Below are positions 1-6,703 of a stretch of 17,717 nucleotides of DNA, piece after piece. Position 1 is the stretch's first letter. Every line of letters starts with the position of its first letter. Origin of the DNA: JANQPA01 sp964628385 (GTDB lineage: Bacteria > Bacteroidota > Bacteroidia > Chitinophagales > Saprospiraceae); NCBI GenBank assembly GCA_964628385.1, contig CAZVOD010000088.1, positions 1 to 17,717 on the forward strand, given 5' to 3'. The notes under the pieces were generated by a model, which did not search any database, had not been told where the DNA came from, and saw only the letters and a program-made list of their open reading frames with translations. Made by a program: the position numbers and the translations under genes.

Positions 1-755
1 TATTGGGCTCGTTTTTTATCATTGCCCTGGGCCTCGAAGAACTTACGTCGCACATAAGTCTGTTCCAGTATCTGCTGGCGATGTACTTCGTACAGGGGCT
101 TGAGCAAGGTACAAACGGCCACAAACCAGCTATTGATGGTCGATTTGTGGATCGCCCAGTCATGGTTGCGCTTAAAACGCTGGATTTGCCGGTAAAAGGG
201 CAGGTGATCGATGTACTTGCTGATGATGATATGAGCCAGGAGGCTGGCCGAAGCAATACTCTTTTCAATGGGACGACTGGGTAGTGGTGCACAAAGGAAC
301 TCGGTAGCTTCATCCACCCGCTGCTGATTGGGCTTGACGTATTCGGGGCGGATTAAGCGGATGACCTTCAGCTCCGCCGGTGTATATTCCACATACTCGG
401 TGATGTGCTCGCCAACACGCACCATACCCGTAGTATCTTCTTCCGGTTCCAGGGTCTTTTCTTCTACCTCGAAGTGTGCAGGGAGTGGGGTACGGCCGGG
501 ATGCTTCTTTTTCACCACCGGCTTATTACGCTCGTAGCTGATCTTTTCCCGTAAAGGGGCCACTTCCACTTCCTCCACTTCTGCCTCCTGATTGGCAGCG
601 AACATATTGAGCTATTCGGCCGGTGGTGAGTCGACTACAAAGCGCTCACTCTTACGACCAAACAGCATACGCTCCAACTTCTCCAAACGGAATTTGAGTT
701 GCGCATTTTCGGCCAAAACGGCCTCGTGTTCTGCTCTGGAAACGGTTGCTTTCAT
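1..755 (-). pseudogene. tnpC: IS66-family transposase TnpC, broken and partial
   Basis: This is the N-terminal part of an IS66 transposase, the DDE enzyme of the element, read leftwards from an ATG at 755-753. Residues 1-47 are the usual coiled-coil start (EAVLAENAQLKFRLEKLERM, then FGRKSER). Codon 48 is TAG (614-612) where the family normally has Gln (PAE-Q-LNMF), so a single C-to-T change gives an amber stop. The same frame then continues open to the window edge through the region that is a zinc-finger-like domain in relatives (GRTPLPAHF, GEHITEYVEYTPAELKVIR) and the helical domain (ASLLAHIIISKYIDHLPFYRQ). Near 52-57 it jumps from LEQTY straight to VRRKFFEAQGNDKKRAQ. In intact relatives a long catalytic stretch (ADET...CxAH) lies between these two motifs. 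The gene therefore has both a nonsense mutation and an internal deletion, and cannot make an active transposase. Confidence 0.88.
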
Positions 756-785
756 TGATGAAAAGATACAAAAAAGGTAGCAAAA

Positions 786-999
786 TCAAGCCCGGTGCCG
801 GTATCCCTGCCTCGCCGGCAGGCAGGTTTTTCGCCTTTTTATCGACTTTAATTCGATGCCTTCCAGCACTAGTACCAGCTCCGACCAACTTAGCTCGGCC
901 GTCCCCTCACGAGCCGCCAATGGCAACTCAAAAGTACCTCGTTCCAGTTGTTTGTAATACAAAGCAAAGCCCGTCACATCCCACATCAGTAGCTTAATA
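786..999 (-). pseudogene. tnpB: IS66 TnpB remnant (C-terminal half)
   Basis: This is the C-terminal half of the IS66 accessory protein TnpB, recognised by KLLMWDVTGFALYYKQLERGTFELP and the closing GIELKSIKRRK. The N-terminal half of the family (the VDMRK...G...FVFFNR region) is absent: the coding sequence begins abruptly at the left edge of the inverted-repeat unit at 1000. Near the C-terminus, after KRRK, eight residues (TCLPARQG) are encoded by a GC-rich palindrome, and the frame then resumes as YRHRA and a TGA at 788-786. The gene sits 30 bp upstream of the tnpC start, the usual tnpA-tnpB-tnpC order. It cannot be functional. Confidence 0.85.
806..826. repeat. GC-rich REP-like palindrome inside tnpB
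   Basis: A 7-bp perfect stem (CCTGCCT / AGGCAGG) flanks a 7-nt loop that contains the palindrome GCCGGC. It is much richer in GC than its surroundings. On the minus strand it falls between the codons for KRRK and YRHRA at the end of tnpB, and it looks like an in-frame insertion. Similar short GC-rich palindromes built on CCTGCC/GGCAGG are scattered through some Bacteroidota genomes, so a dispersed REP-like repeat is the most likely identity. This assignment rests on memory of such repeats, not on a search. Confidence 0.55.
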
Positions 1000-1020
1000 G
1001 TAAGCGTCCGAGCAAAGGCG
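1000..1020 (+). repeat. IS66 terminal inverted repeat, inner copy
   Basis: It starts with GTAAGCGTCC at 1000 and pairs perfectly over 21 bp with 1198-1218. It directly abuts tnpB coding sequence, where an intact IS66 would never carry an end. In the tnpA frame it replaces everything after YYWQR and brings a TAA at 996-994. Confidence 0.8.
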
Positions 1021-1149
1021 CCGTTGCCAGTAATAGAATTTACTCGGGTGGATGCCTCGCTGCTCACAAAAAGCCTTCTTGCTTAAGCCCGATGTGGATT
1101 GCTCTACTAATACAGCCTGCCATTTTTGTACGCGTGTGCCTGGACTCAT
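1020..1149 (-). pseudogene. tnpA: IS66 TnpA remnant (N-terminal part)
   Basis: Only the first 43 residues of the IS66 accessory protein TnpA survive (MSPGTRVQKWQAVLVEQ, then GLSKKAFCEQRGIHPSKFYYWQRRL). This is the helix-turn-helix segment in which Ser-Lys-Phe-Tyr-Tyr-Trp is typical. I prefer the ATG at 1149 over the in-frame ATG at 1191, because upstream residues do not resemble the family and a small hairpin (CTTTGG/CCAAAG with a 6-nt loop) precedes 1149. Coding sequence stops at the inner inverted repeat, where a foreign tail (CSDAYY) runs to a stop at 996-994. The protein is normally about twice as long, so it is not expected to work. Confidence 0.82.
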
Positions 1150-1197
1150 ATCTTTGGTTTTACCCAAAGGTAGATCCACCCAAACCACCAATCAAGA

Positions 1198-1218
1198 CGC
1201 CTTTGCTCGGACGCTTAC
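1198..1218 (-). repeat. IS66 left terminal inverted repeat, outer copy
   Basis: On the minus strand this begins GTAAGCGTCC immediately after the merT-like codons for Thr-Val (and two further T bases). It marks the left end of the IS66 element, with tnpA downstream. The minus-strand bases just outside the repeat (ACTGTATT, 1226-1219) would be the 8-bp target duplication; its partner should lie beyond the other end of the element, outside this window. Confidence 0.82.
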
Positions 1219-1484
1219 AATACAGTTACAATTCCTAAAAACGATTTTGATTGAATAAACTTTGGTTTTTCTTCCGTTTCACATTCACAGTCAATTTCTT
1301 TCTTGTGCTTTAACTTTTGATGCCAAGCAAAACCAAGAACTAAAATTGTCAGTCCAATTAAATATGGTCTAAATGGTTCAATCCAAGAGAATGTCGAAGC
1401 GATTCCGCTTGTTCCTGCGATAAGAGCCAAAACTGGTGTTGTACAGCATAAAGAAGCTGTAATTGCAGTTACGCAGGTAAATAA
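1219..1484 (-). pseudogene. MerT/MerTP-like mercuric transporter fragment, cut at both ends
   Basis: The frame reads TAITASLCCTTPVLALIAG, then a second hydrophobic segment (FRPYLIGLTILVLGFAW) and a cysteine pair in DCECETEE. This matches the start of Bacteroidota MerTP proteins, inner-membrane Hg(II) importers whose Cys-Cys pair lies in the first helix and which have a C-terminal MerP-like domain. Here the N-terminus is missing: the frame runs back into a TGA (1487-1485) that ends a different gene. The C-terminus is cut at KSFLGIVTV by the IS66 end at 1218. The first transmembrane segment is incomplete and the MerP-like part is gone, so it is a relic. The gene name rests on recognising these motifs; no other mer gene is visible here. 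Confidence 0.78.
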
Positions 1485-1634
1485 TCACCATTCATCCTGA
1501 TCGATTTTTCTGGATTCTTCAACAGCACTAGTCATCACGTCGGCTTCTTCATCATCAGTGACACCGGCCAAGCTTAGTATAGCCAGTTCTGTATTTTTTT
1601 CTTTGGAAACTTCCTTCCCTAGTGGATAGCAATT
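1485..1634 (-). pseudogene. 3' remnant of a small antitoxin-like gene
   Basis: The frame from about 1630 reads KEVSKEKNTELAILSLAG, then VTDDEEADVMTSAVEESRK and ends DEW with TGA at 1487-1485. Short acidic C-terminal tails of this kind are common in Bacteroidota antitoxin-like small proteins. No start codon is present before an in-frame TAA at 1637-1635. A second frame just upstream, about 1630-1700, reads KVLDALKIAIH and then a stop, as if a frameshift split one small protein. I see no toxin gene beside it. Family assignment is tentative; that it is a decayed coding end is better supported. Confidence 0.42.
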
Positions 1635-1725
1635 TTAAGCGCATCCAACACTTTATGAAAGGCTATAACTTTTGTCCTGTACTTAACCAGCAATAAAAAC
1701 CTCAAAACATTGCATTGTTTATTTC

Positions 1726-1744
1726 AATGATATGCTATATCATT
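1726..1744 (-). terminator. Possible terminator of the START-domain gene
   Basis: An 8-bp perfect stem (AATGATAT / ATATCATT) with a 3-nt loop lies a few bases downstream of the stop codon at 1752. It is followed on the minus strand only by an AT-rich run (GAAATAAAC), not a clean T tract. The location is right but the structure is weak. Confidence 0.35.
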
Positions 1745-1751
1745 TTGACCC

Positions 1752-2363
1752 TCATCCCCTACGTTTTAGAATCTGTTCTTGGAGTCCTTGCAATGAGTCG
1801 AATGGCAAAGATACTGCCGACATATTGGCCAGCCAATCAGGAATGGAGCCACCAATATCTGGGTGAGCAAAATAGATGACTTTAGTCGTCTTTGAATCGA
1901 TGGGAATAACGTGCCAGTAACTTTCTGCCTTTTTGATCCTGATTCTATTTTTCTTTTCGGGCAAATAGTTTGGCTGGGGTTCCACATTGATAAAAGTAGA
2001 TCCGTCCTCTCTTTCCTCAAAATAAAAACGGTAGATGCCGTCCCGATTTTTGATGGGCCAGGGGGCATTGTTTTCAAAATAGGCCGTATGGCCTCCGTCT
2101 TTATACCTTTTCAGCAGCCTAGCCTTGTACATTCTGGGCATCCAAGTTACTGTTGCTTCAGGATCTCGCAGGACATTTAGCACTTCCTCCGGCGCTGCTC
2201 GCAGTTTTACTTCTCCCCGAAATGCTTTAATATTAGAATTTTCGTAAGCTTTGGTAAATACTCTTATCCCGTCCTTGTCCTTTTTCATTTCCCAGTTGGA
2301 CTGGGCACTGATATAGCAAGCCGAGAACATACATAATACGGCAAAAAGAAGCAACCTGAACAT
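1752..2363 (-). CDS. Exported START-domain (SRPBCC) protein
   Basis: This 203-residue protein has a hydrophobic leader (about residues 1-20, ending CYISA before Gln21), so it is exported. Cys16 in FSAC could alternatively be a lipidation site. The rest fits a START/SRPBCC lipid- or hydrophobe-binding fold: opening NWEMKKDKDGIRVFT, the central NNAPWPIKNRDGIYRF (PWP-x3-RD) and closing GGSIPDWLANMSAVSLPFDSL, all familiar from bacterial START-domain proteins. The ligand is unknown. It is encoded on the same strand as sprE, 105 bp downstream, but a hairpin with a T-rich tail separates them, so it is likely transcribed on its own. Confidence 0.88.
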   Translation of the reverse strand: MFRLLLFAVLCMFSACYISAQSNWEMKKDKDGIRVFTKAYENSNIKAFRGEVKLRAAPEEVLNVLRDPEATVTWMPRMYKARLLKRYKDGGHTAYFENNAPWPIKNRDGIYRFYFEEREDGSTFINVEPQPNYLPEKKNRIRIKKAESYWHVIPIDSKTTKVIYFAHPDIGGSIPDWLANMSAVSLPFDSLQGLQEQILKRRG

Positions 2364-2416
2364 AACGCAGTATTAAAATAGACAAGCCCTTGCTCGTCGA
2401 CAATCGTGAAAAATAG

Positions 2417-2440
2417 CCTTGTTTTCCGCTGAAAACAAGG
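2417..2440 (-). terminator. Intrinsic terminator downstream of sprE
   Basis: A perfect 10-bp stem (CCTTGTTTTC / GAAAACAAGG) with a 4-nt loop is followed on the minus strand by CTATTTTTC. It lies about 30 bp past the sprE stop. A second stem with a TT bulge (2446-2469) touches the stop codon itself. Confidence 0.65.
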
Positions 2441-2468
2441 ACATCGCAGAGCAGTTTACTGCTTTCTG

Positions 2469-5411
2469 CTATTGCAGGTAATTCGTTTCGAAGAAGGATT
2501 TATATCCGGCTAAAGATTTTGAGCGTAGAATTTCCCGATAATTATTTTGGCTTACCAAAAACAGGTCAAAATCAGAGGTAGACTTAATAAATTCATCCCG
2601 GCTATTGCTTACCGCTTCGTAGTATTTCATACCCTCCTCTTTGTTTTTAAACCGTCGGATAACCAGAACCGGAATACCATCTCTAACGTTGCGGCCCAGG
2701 AACATTTGAGAGTACCTGAACTTCTCCAATTGATAGTATTTTTGGTTATAATCTGACATTTCATTTTGGATATCCGTCAGGCGTACATCTGAATTAAAGA
2801 CGACCAAGAGATAGTGTAGGACATTATCCTCCACTTTATAGTTATTATTATTTTGGTCATTGTTTACAACGCCGCCGCCTGGCAAGGTTGATCCTCTTAT
2901 CCCTAGTAGACGAAGCATTTCTTTTGCTTTGGTAGCTTCCGGAGTTTCCGGATAAGTCGACGTAATGCCCTGTAGCGCCTGTATGTAAGCAGGCTTTCCC
3001 CGTTCATTACCCATACACATGGCAGCGAGAAGGGCAAATTTAGCTTCCAGCTTATTTTTGGCACCAAACTTTTGGGCCACTTCGGTAGTAGCCAACCGTT
3101 TAGCTTCTCTGTATTTTCCATCTTTAAAATTCGCATACGCCCGATCGTAAAACAGATTGAGCTTCACCTCATCATCCTTTAGCTTTCGGATATAGTTTGG
3201 ATCTTTAATCACCTGTGCATAAGTACTGGATGGATAGTTAGCTACTATCAAATCAGCGTATTGCTGCGACTTAGATATTTGATTTTGCTCTCTGTACAGT
3301 AAGTACAGATAGTACCAGGCATCCAGTTTGAAGGAACTCTCCGGAAACCGGTCAAGCAAACGTTCCAAAACCGTAATAGCTTCTTCGTAATTTTCTAGGC
3401 GATCCCGGTAGAGCGTCCCCAGCTCAAACATAGCCTTTTGTATTTTCAGCTCTGCGGAGGCCCTGCTTTGTTCATCAACAGGAACGTCAGCCAGAACATT
3501 TTCTACTTCTTCTTCTGAGAGGTTCACCTCAGCTACAGCTGTTTCTTGTGCTTCTTCAATGTCCTTTATTTGCTCATTGCCGGAAGATCGGCGCCAGTTA
3601 TCTTCTAAAGGCCGGTCTCCCCATTTTCGCTCAAAGCTTCTTTGCCCTCTTTTTACAGCCCGGTCATCGTAGGCGAAGAAAAAGCTTTCTTTTTGCAATG
3701 CATTTCTGGTGGGTGAAGTAAGCGTACGGGAAGTATTGGCATTGTTATTATTAGCTTTTGCTGCTATTTCTTCCAAGTTTTGCTGCTCTCTTTCCTTGAT
3801 GATCTTCATGGCCAGTTTTGCACGCTCTTCTTCACTTAGGCTGCCTATTCTAAGCAAGCTATCCTGTAGCTGTATGACCTGAAGATTCTCTGCTATCTCA
3901 GTAAGGTTTTGGCTCAATGCCTCTACTTTGGGATAACGCTCATCCGTTTTAGGCATAACCGTTAGCGTGCTGTCATAGTGAAAGCTGGCTTCCAGGTATA
4001 GTTCATCTTCCAGATACATATCGGCTAGCAATAGATAAGCTTCTGCTTTCTGCTTTTTATTACCGATGCTATTACTGAGGGACAGCCTTAGGTTTTCGAC
4101 TGCCAGCTGCTGATCGCCCTCTTCCAGTGCTATTTTTGCTAATGCATAGTACAGGCGATCTTCATACTCCAGGTTGCGCTCATCCTTGATCAGGCCATTG
4201 ATTTGGGCAATGGCATCTTCAGAGCTACCCTGACCAGAAGCCCAGGCATTTTGAGCCATATTCAGGCGACAACTAAACTCCATCTCGTAGTCATTGGTAT
4301 AGCGCAAAGCATTTTCAAAAGCAATAAAAGCGTTGGAACCATCGCCAAGCCGTTGATAAATCTGCCCGAGGATGAAAGAGTAGCGCCCCTTGGTATTGCG
4401 ATTTCCAGCTTTAGCTACTGCCTTTTGTAACGGTTCAATAGCATTCTCAAACTGTTCTCTTTTGACATACATGTAAGCTTTTACAACCGGAATTTCTGCT
4501 CTTACATCATCGAAAGTTTTGGGGGAAGTCTCCAGCTGTTCCATATATCGAAGGGCTCCCTCGTAGTTGTTTCTCTCGATGAGGGTTCTGGCTAACCACA
4601 GTACGCCCTCCTGATAAGCCGGCCGATGCTTCATAAAGTAATTTTCAGGCTTGTTGGCCTCTTCTTCTCTCTTTGCCTTTTCCTCCAGCTCCTGTTTGAT
4701 CTGTTCAGGCGTTTTTCCTTCGTTCCCCTCCTCTTCTGTTATCAGTATAGGTGGCTTGGGCGGTGCTGGCTTCCCTTTTCGGCGTGCTTTATTAACTTTT
4801 TTGCGGTATTGTCTTCTAACTTTGGATTTCTTTTTAGCGTACTTTCTTTTTTCTTTTCTAGCCTTTTCTCTTTTTTTTCTTGCTTTTTTGCGGGCCTTTC
4901 TTCTCGCTGCTGCATTTTGTTGCTTATTAGCCGCTACTTTGGCCGCCGAGGCACGCAGCTTCACCTCGCCGTTCTGCAGGTCTGGATCAAATTCATTGAC
5001 CATGTATCGAAGCATCTCTTCTGCTGCTTCATAATCCCGTTTAAGATATTCTGCCTTACCAGCCAACAAATAACAATCATCTACCCAATGGCTTTGCGGA
5101 TGCAAAGAAACAACCACCGTAACTTTCTTGATGGCATCATCAAGATTACTGGATACCCCCTGTACATTACCCGTAGTCGCGTAAGGATAAATACTTAGCA
5201 GGTTGTTGTAGTCATCTACATTTTGAGTTTCTAACTGCACAATGGACTCTTCCACTAGTTCGTTAGCATTGAAGTAACCGTTATAACGCGCCGTTGTATT
5301 ATGATAAAGTTTTCCCAGAAAACCAGTGTCACTTTTTTTCTTTTTTGTAACACATCCTGCCCCGAAAAGAAGAATCAGGAGCAGGAGCAGATAATTCGAT
5401 ACCTTTTTCAA
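2469..5411 (-). CDS. sprE: SprE/PorW-type TPR lipoprotein of the type IX secretion system
   Basis: SprE (PorW in Porphyromonas) is a lipoprotein needed for type IX secretion and, in gliding species, motility. This 980-residue protein starts with a signal sequence and a lipobox-like FGAGC (Cys20). Next comes YHNTTARYNGYFNANEL (36-52), the family's N-terminal signature. TPR-like helix pairs fill about 265-480 and 655-735. FFFAYDDRAVKRGQRSFERKWGDRPLEDNWR (577-607, given here by its landmarks FAYDD, FERKWG and LEDNWR) is a second signature. The C-terminal domain (about 870-980) has HYLLVVFNSD and a SYKSFF-like ending (GYKSFFETNYLQ). Residues 151-217 are extraordinarily Lys/Arg-rich. The start is TTG at 5411: an in-frame TAA lies 24 bp upstream with no ATG between, and GAGG precedes the TTG. 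Annotation to this family is firm; the exact role in this species is inferred. Confidence 0.92.
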   Translation of the reverse strand: MKKVSNYLLLLLILLFGAGCVTKKKKSDTGFLGKLYHNTTARYNGYFNANELVEESIVQLETQNVDDYNNLLSIYPYATTGNVQGVSSNLDDAIKKVTVVVSLHPQSHWVDDCYLLAGKAEYLKRDYEAAEEMLRYMVNEFDPDLQNGEVKLRASAAKVAANKQQNAAARRKARKKARKKREKARKEKRKYAKKKSKVRRQYRKKVNKARRKGKPAPPKPPILITEEEGNEGKTPEQIKQELEEKAKREEEANKPENYFMKHRPAYQEGVLWLARTLIERNNYEGALRYMEQLETSPKTFDDVRAEIPVVKAYMYVKREQFENAIEPLQKAVAKAGNRNTKGRYSFILGQIYQRLGDGSNAFIAFENALRYTNDYEMEFSCRLNMAQNAWASGQGSSEDAIAQINGLIKDERNLEYEDRLYYALAKIALEEGDQQLAVENLRLSLSNSIGNKKQKAEAYLLLADMYLEDELYLEASFHYDSTLTVMPKTDERYPKVEALSQNLTEIAENLQVIQLQDSLLRIGSLSEEERAKLAMKIIKEREQQNLEEIAAKANNNNANTSRTLTSPTRNALQKESFFFAYDDRAVKRGQRSFERKWGDRPLEDNWRRSSGNEQIKDIEEAQETAVAEVNLSEEEVENVLADVPVDEQSRASAELKIQKAMFELGTLYRDRLENYEEAITVLERLLDRFPESSFKLDAWYYLYLLYREQNQISKSQQYADLIVANYPSSTYAQVIKDPNYIRKLKDDEVKLNLFYDRAYANFKDGKYREAKRLATTEVAQKFGAKNKLEAKFALLAAMCMGNERGKPAYIQALQGITSTYPETPEATKAKEMLRLLGIRGSTLPGGGVVNNDQNNNNYKVEDNVLHYLLVVFNSDVRLTDIQNEMSDYNQKYYQLEKFRYSQMFLGRNVRDGIPVLVIRRFKNKEEGMKYYEAVSNSRDEFIKSTSDFDLFLVSQNNYREILRSKSLAGYKSFFETNYLQ

Positions 5412-5744
5412 AACCTCAGTAATTTTATTGCTAAATTAATTCAACGGAGCCCGGGGGTACAATAAATAACCGTTAATCTAATCGGAATATTTGATTTGTA
5501 ATTTCCCCAACGTAAAACTCAACTCCGCTTTGGTATTAAAAGTTAAACTCTATATGGCTTTACGCAATTTTAAGAGGGAAAGATTAACTTTAAAGTACGT
5601 TTATTCAACCAATAGCTTAAAGTCAATACCTCTAAGCCATTATATAACTTTAGACTAACAAATTTATTTTATTATTTGGAGACTGCAAACAATTAAAAAC
5701 AGGCCCCGTAGATTTATAAGATAACAAATACAAATTGCACAGCT
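5412..5744. promoter_or_regulatory. Divergent intergenic region between sprE and the M23 gene
   Basis: These 333 bp are AT-rich and hold no credible reading frame. They must carry promoters for both divergent genes. On the plus strand, TATAACTTTA near 5641 and the TTATTTGG near 5674 partly resemble the Bacteroidota -7 element, but neither has a properly spaced TTG, so I do not assign a precise site. No clear repeat or RNA gene is visible. Confidence 0.4.
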
Positions 5745-6629
5745 ATGTACGAAAATGAGAATCAATCAGGATGGTGGGACAGGATGAAACATACCTACCG
5801 CCTGATCATCATGAATAACGATACTTTCGAAGAGAAGGGCTCCTATAAGCTCACTCTTTTAAATGTTTATATTTTTGTGAGTACTATATTCGTGGTGGTC
5901 TTCATTATGATATTTTTGCTGGTCGCATATACTCCTTTGAGGAAATATATCCCGGGATATGCCGGCGGCAATATGGATAAAGAAGTATACGAACTCAATA
6001 GAGAACTGGCAGCCATTGAAAAAGAATTTGAAGCCCACCGCGCCTACTCTGAAAATTTTAGAAAGCTATTAGTCGGAGATGTAAAGACAGAAGAAGATGT
6101 TGATCAGGAAATCGAGCCCGCCGCTGTAGATAGCTTTCAAACGACCGAACCTTCGGAAGATGAACAAAGCCTGCGCAAAGAAATAGAGTTGATGGAAATT
6201 GGCAATATTGTTAAATCTGGTCGTGCTACCAACCTGAATGCCAAAGATATTCCCCTGGATCAACTTATATTTATGACCCCGGTTACGGGAGAGATCAGTG
6301 CCGGATTCATGCCTACCCAAAAACATTACGGCGTAGATATTCTGGCTCCCAGAAACACACCCGTCAAGGTGGCGATGGATGGCTATGTCTTTATGGCTGA
6401 CTTTACTGTGGAAACTGGCAATACCATAGGTGTACAACACGCCAATAATGTCATCACCTTTTATAAACATAATTCAGCTATGCTTAAAACAGTAGGAGCT
6501 AAGGTAAAAGCCGGAGAAGCTATCGCTATTATAGGTAATACGGGTACTTTGACAAGTGGTCCTCATCTACACTTTGAGCTCTGGCACAGAGGTAAACCCA
6601 TTGATCCTACCCAATACATTAAATTTTAG
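5745..6629 (+). CDS. Membrane-anchored M23 (LytM) family metallopeptidase
   Basis: This 294-residue protein is a cell-wall hydrolase or regulator of the M23 family. A cytoplasmic N-terminal segment (1-37) precedes one transmembrane helix (about 38-61). A coiled-coil-like, acidic linker (78-150) follows, placing the C-terminal peptidase domain (about 175-294) in the periplasm. All zinc and catalytic residues of active M23 enzymes appear present: His194 and Asp198 in HYGVD, His242 in YKHNS, and His274/His276 in HLHFE. It should cleave peptidoglycan cross-bridges or peptides; the substrate is not readable. It is transcribed away from sprE, its neighbour across a 333-bp gap. A link to T9SS envelope passage is possible but unproven. 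Confidence 0.93.
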   Translation: MYENENQSGWWDRMKHTYRLIIMNNDTFEEKGSYKLTLLNVYIFVSTIFVVVFIMIFLLVAYTPLRKYIPGYAGGNMDKEVYELNRELAAIEKEFEAHRAYSENFRKLLVGDVKTEEDVDQEIEPAAVDSFQTTEPSEDEQSLRKEIELMEIGNIVKSGRATNLNAKDIPLDQLIFMTPVTGEISAGFMPTQKHYGVDILAPRNTPVKVAMDGYVFMADFTVETGNTIGVQHANNVITFYKHNSAMLKTVGAKVKAGEAIAIIGNTGTLTSGPHLHFELWHRGKPIDPTQYIKF

Positions 6630-6655
6630 GCCTTCCCGAGCAATCCATTCTGCTG

Positions 6656-6703
6656 CCGGCGTATCAACATCAACTGGATATACCGTTGATGTTGATACGC
6701 TGG
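6656..6703. terminator. Very long intergenic hairpin after the M23 gene
   Basis: The arm at 6656-6674 (ccggcgtatcaacatcaac) pairs with 6685-6703 over 19 bp, with one G-T wobble, around a 10-nt loop. It begins 26 bp past the M23 stop. A T tract is lacking (TTTAGACAC follows), so it is not a textbook intrinsic terminator. It could be a 3'-end stabilising hairpin, a regulatory RNA element, or a dispersed repeat. Confidence 0.5.

Larger units (their letters stand above)
1000..1218 (-). mobile_element. 219-bp IS66-derived mini-element with perfect 21-bp terminal inverted repeats
   Basis: The 21 bases at 1000-1020, beginning GTAAGCGTCCGAGC, are exactly the reverse complement of those at 1198-1218. 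GTAA at the outer tips is the known hallmark of IS66-family ends. Between the repeats lies only the 5' leader and the first 43 codons of tnpA. The right flank is the merT-like fragment and the left flank is tnpB. The 8-bp flanks (992-999 gcttaata; 1219-1226 aatacagt) do not match, so this is not a simple insertion with a fresh target duplication. The unit could be a MITE-like derivative that recombined with the full element, or the product of an aberrant end-joining event. Confidence 0.72.

Noticed and set aside
992..1226. Target-site duplication of the 219-bp unit
   Set aside because: The 8-bp flanks (gcttaata and aatacagt) do not match, so a simple insertion with a preserved duplication is not supported.
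4626..5198. Long plus-strand open frame opposite sprE (190 codons, many Phe/Leu/Ser)
   Set aside because: It is the antisense of the Lys/Arg-rich part of sprE. AAA/AAG/AGA codons read backwards give TTT, CTT and TCT, which explains both the openness and the composition.
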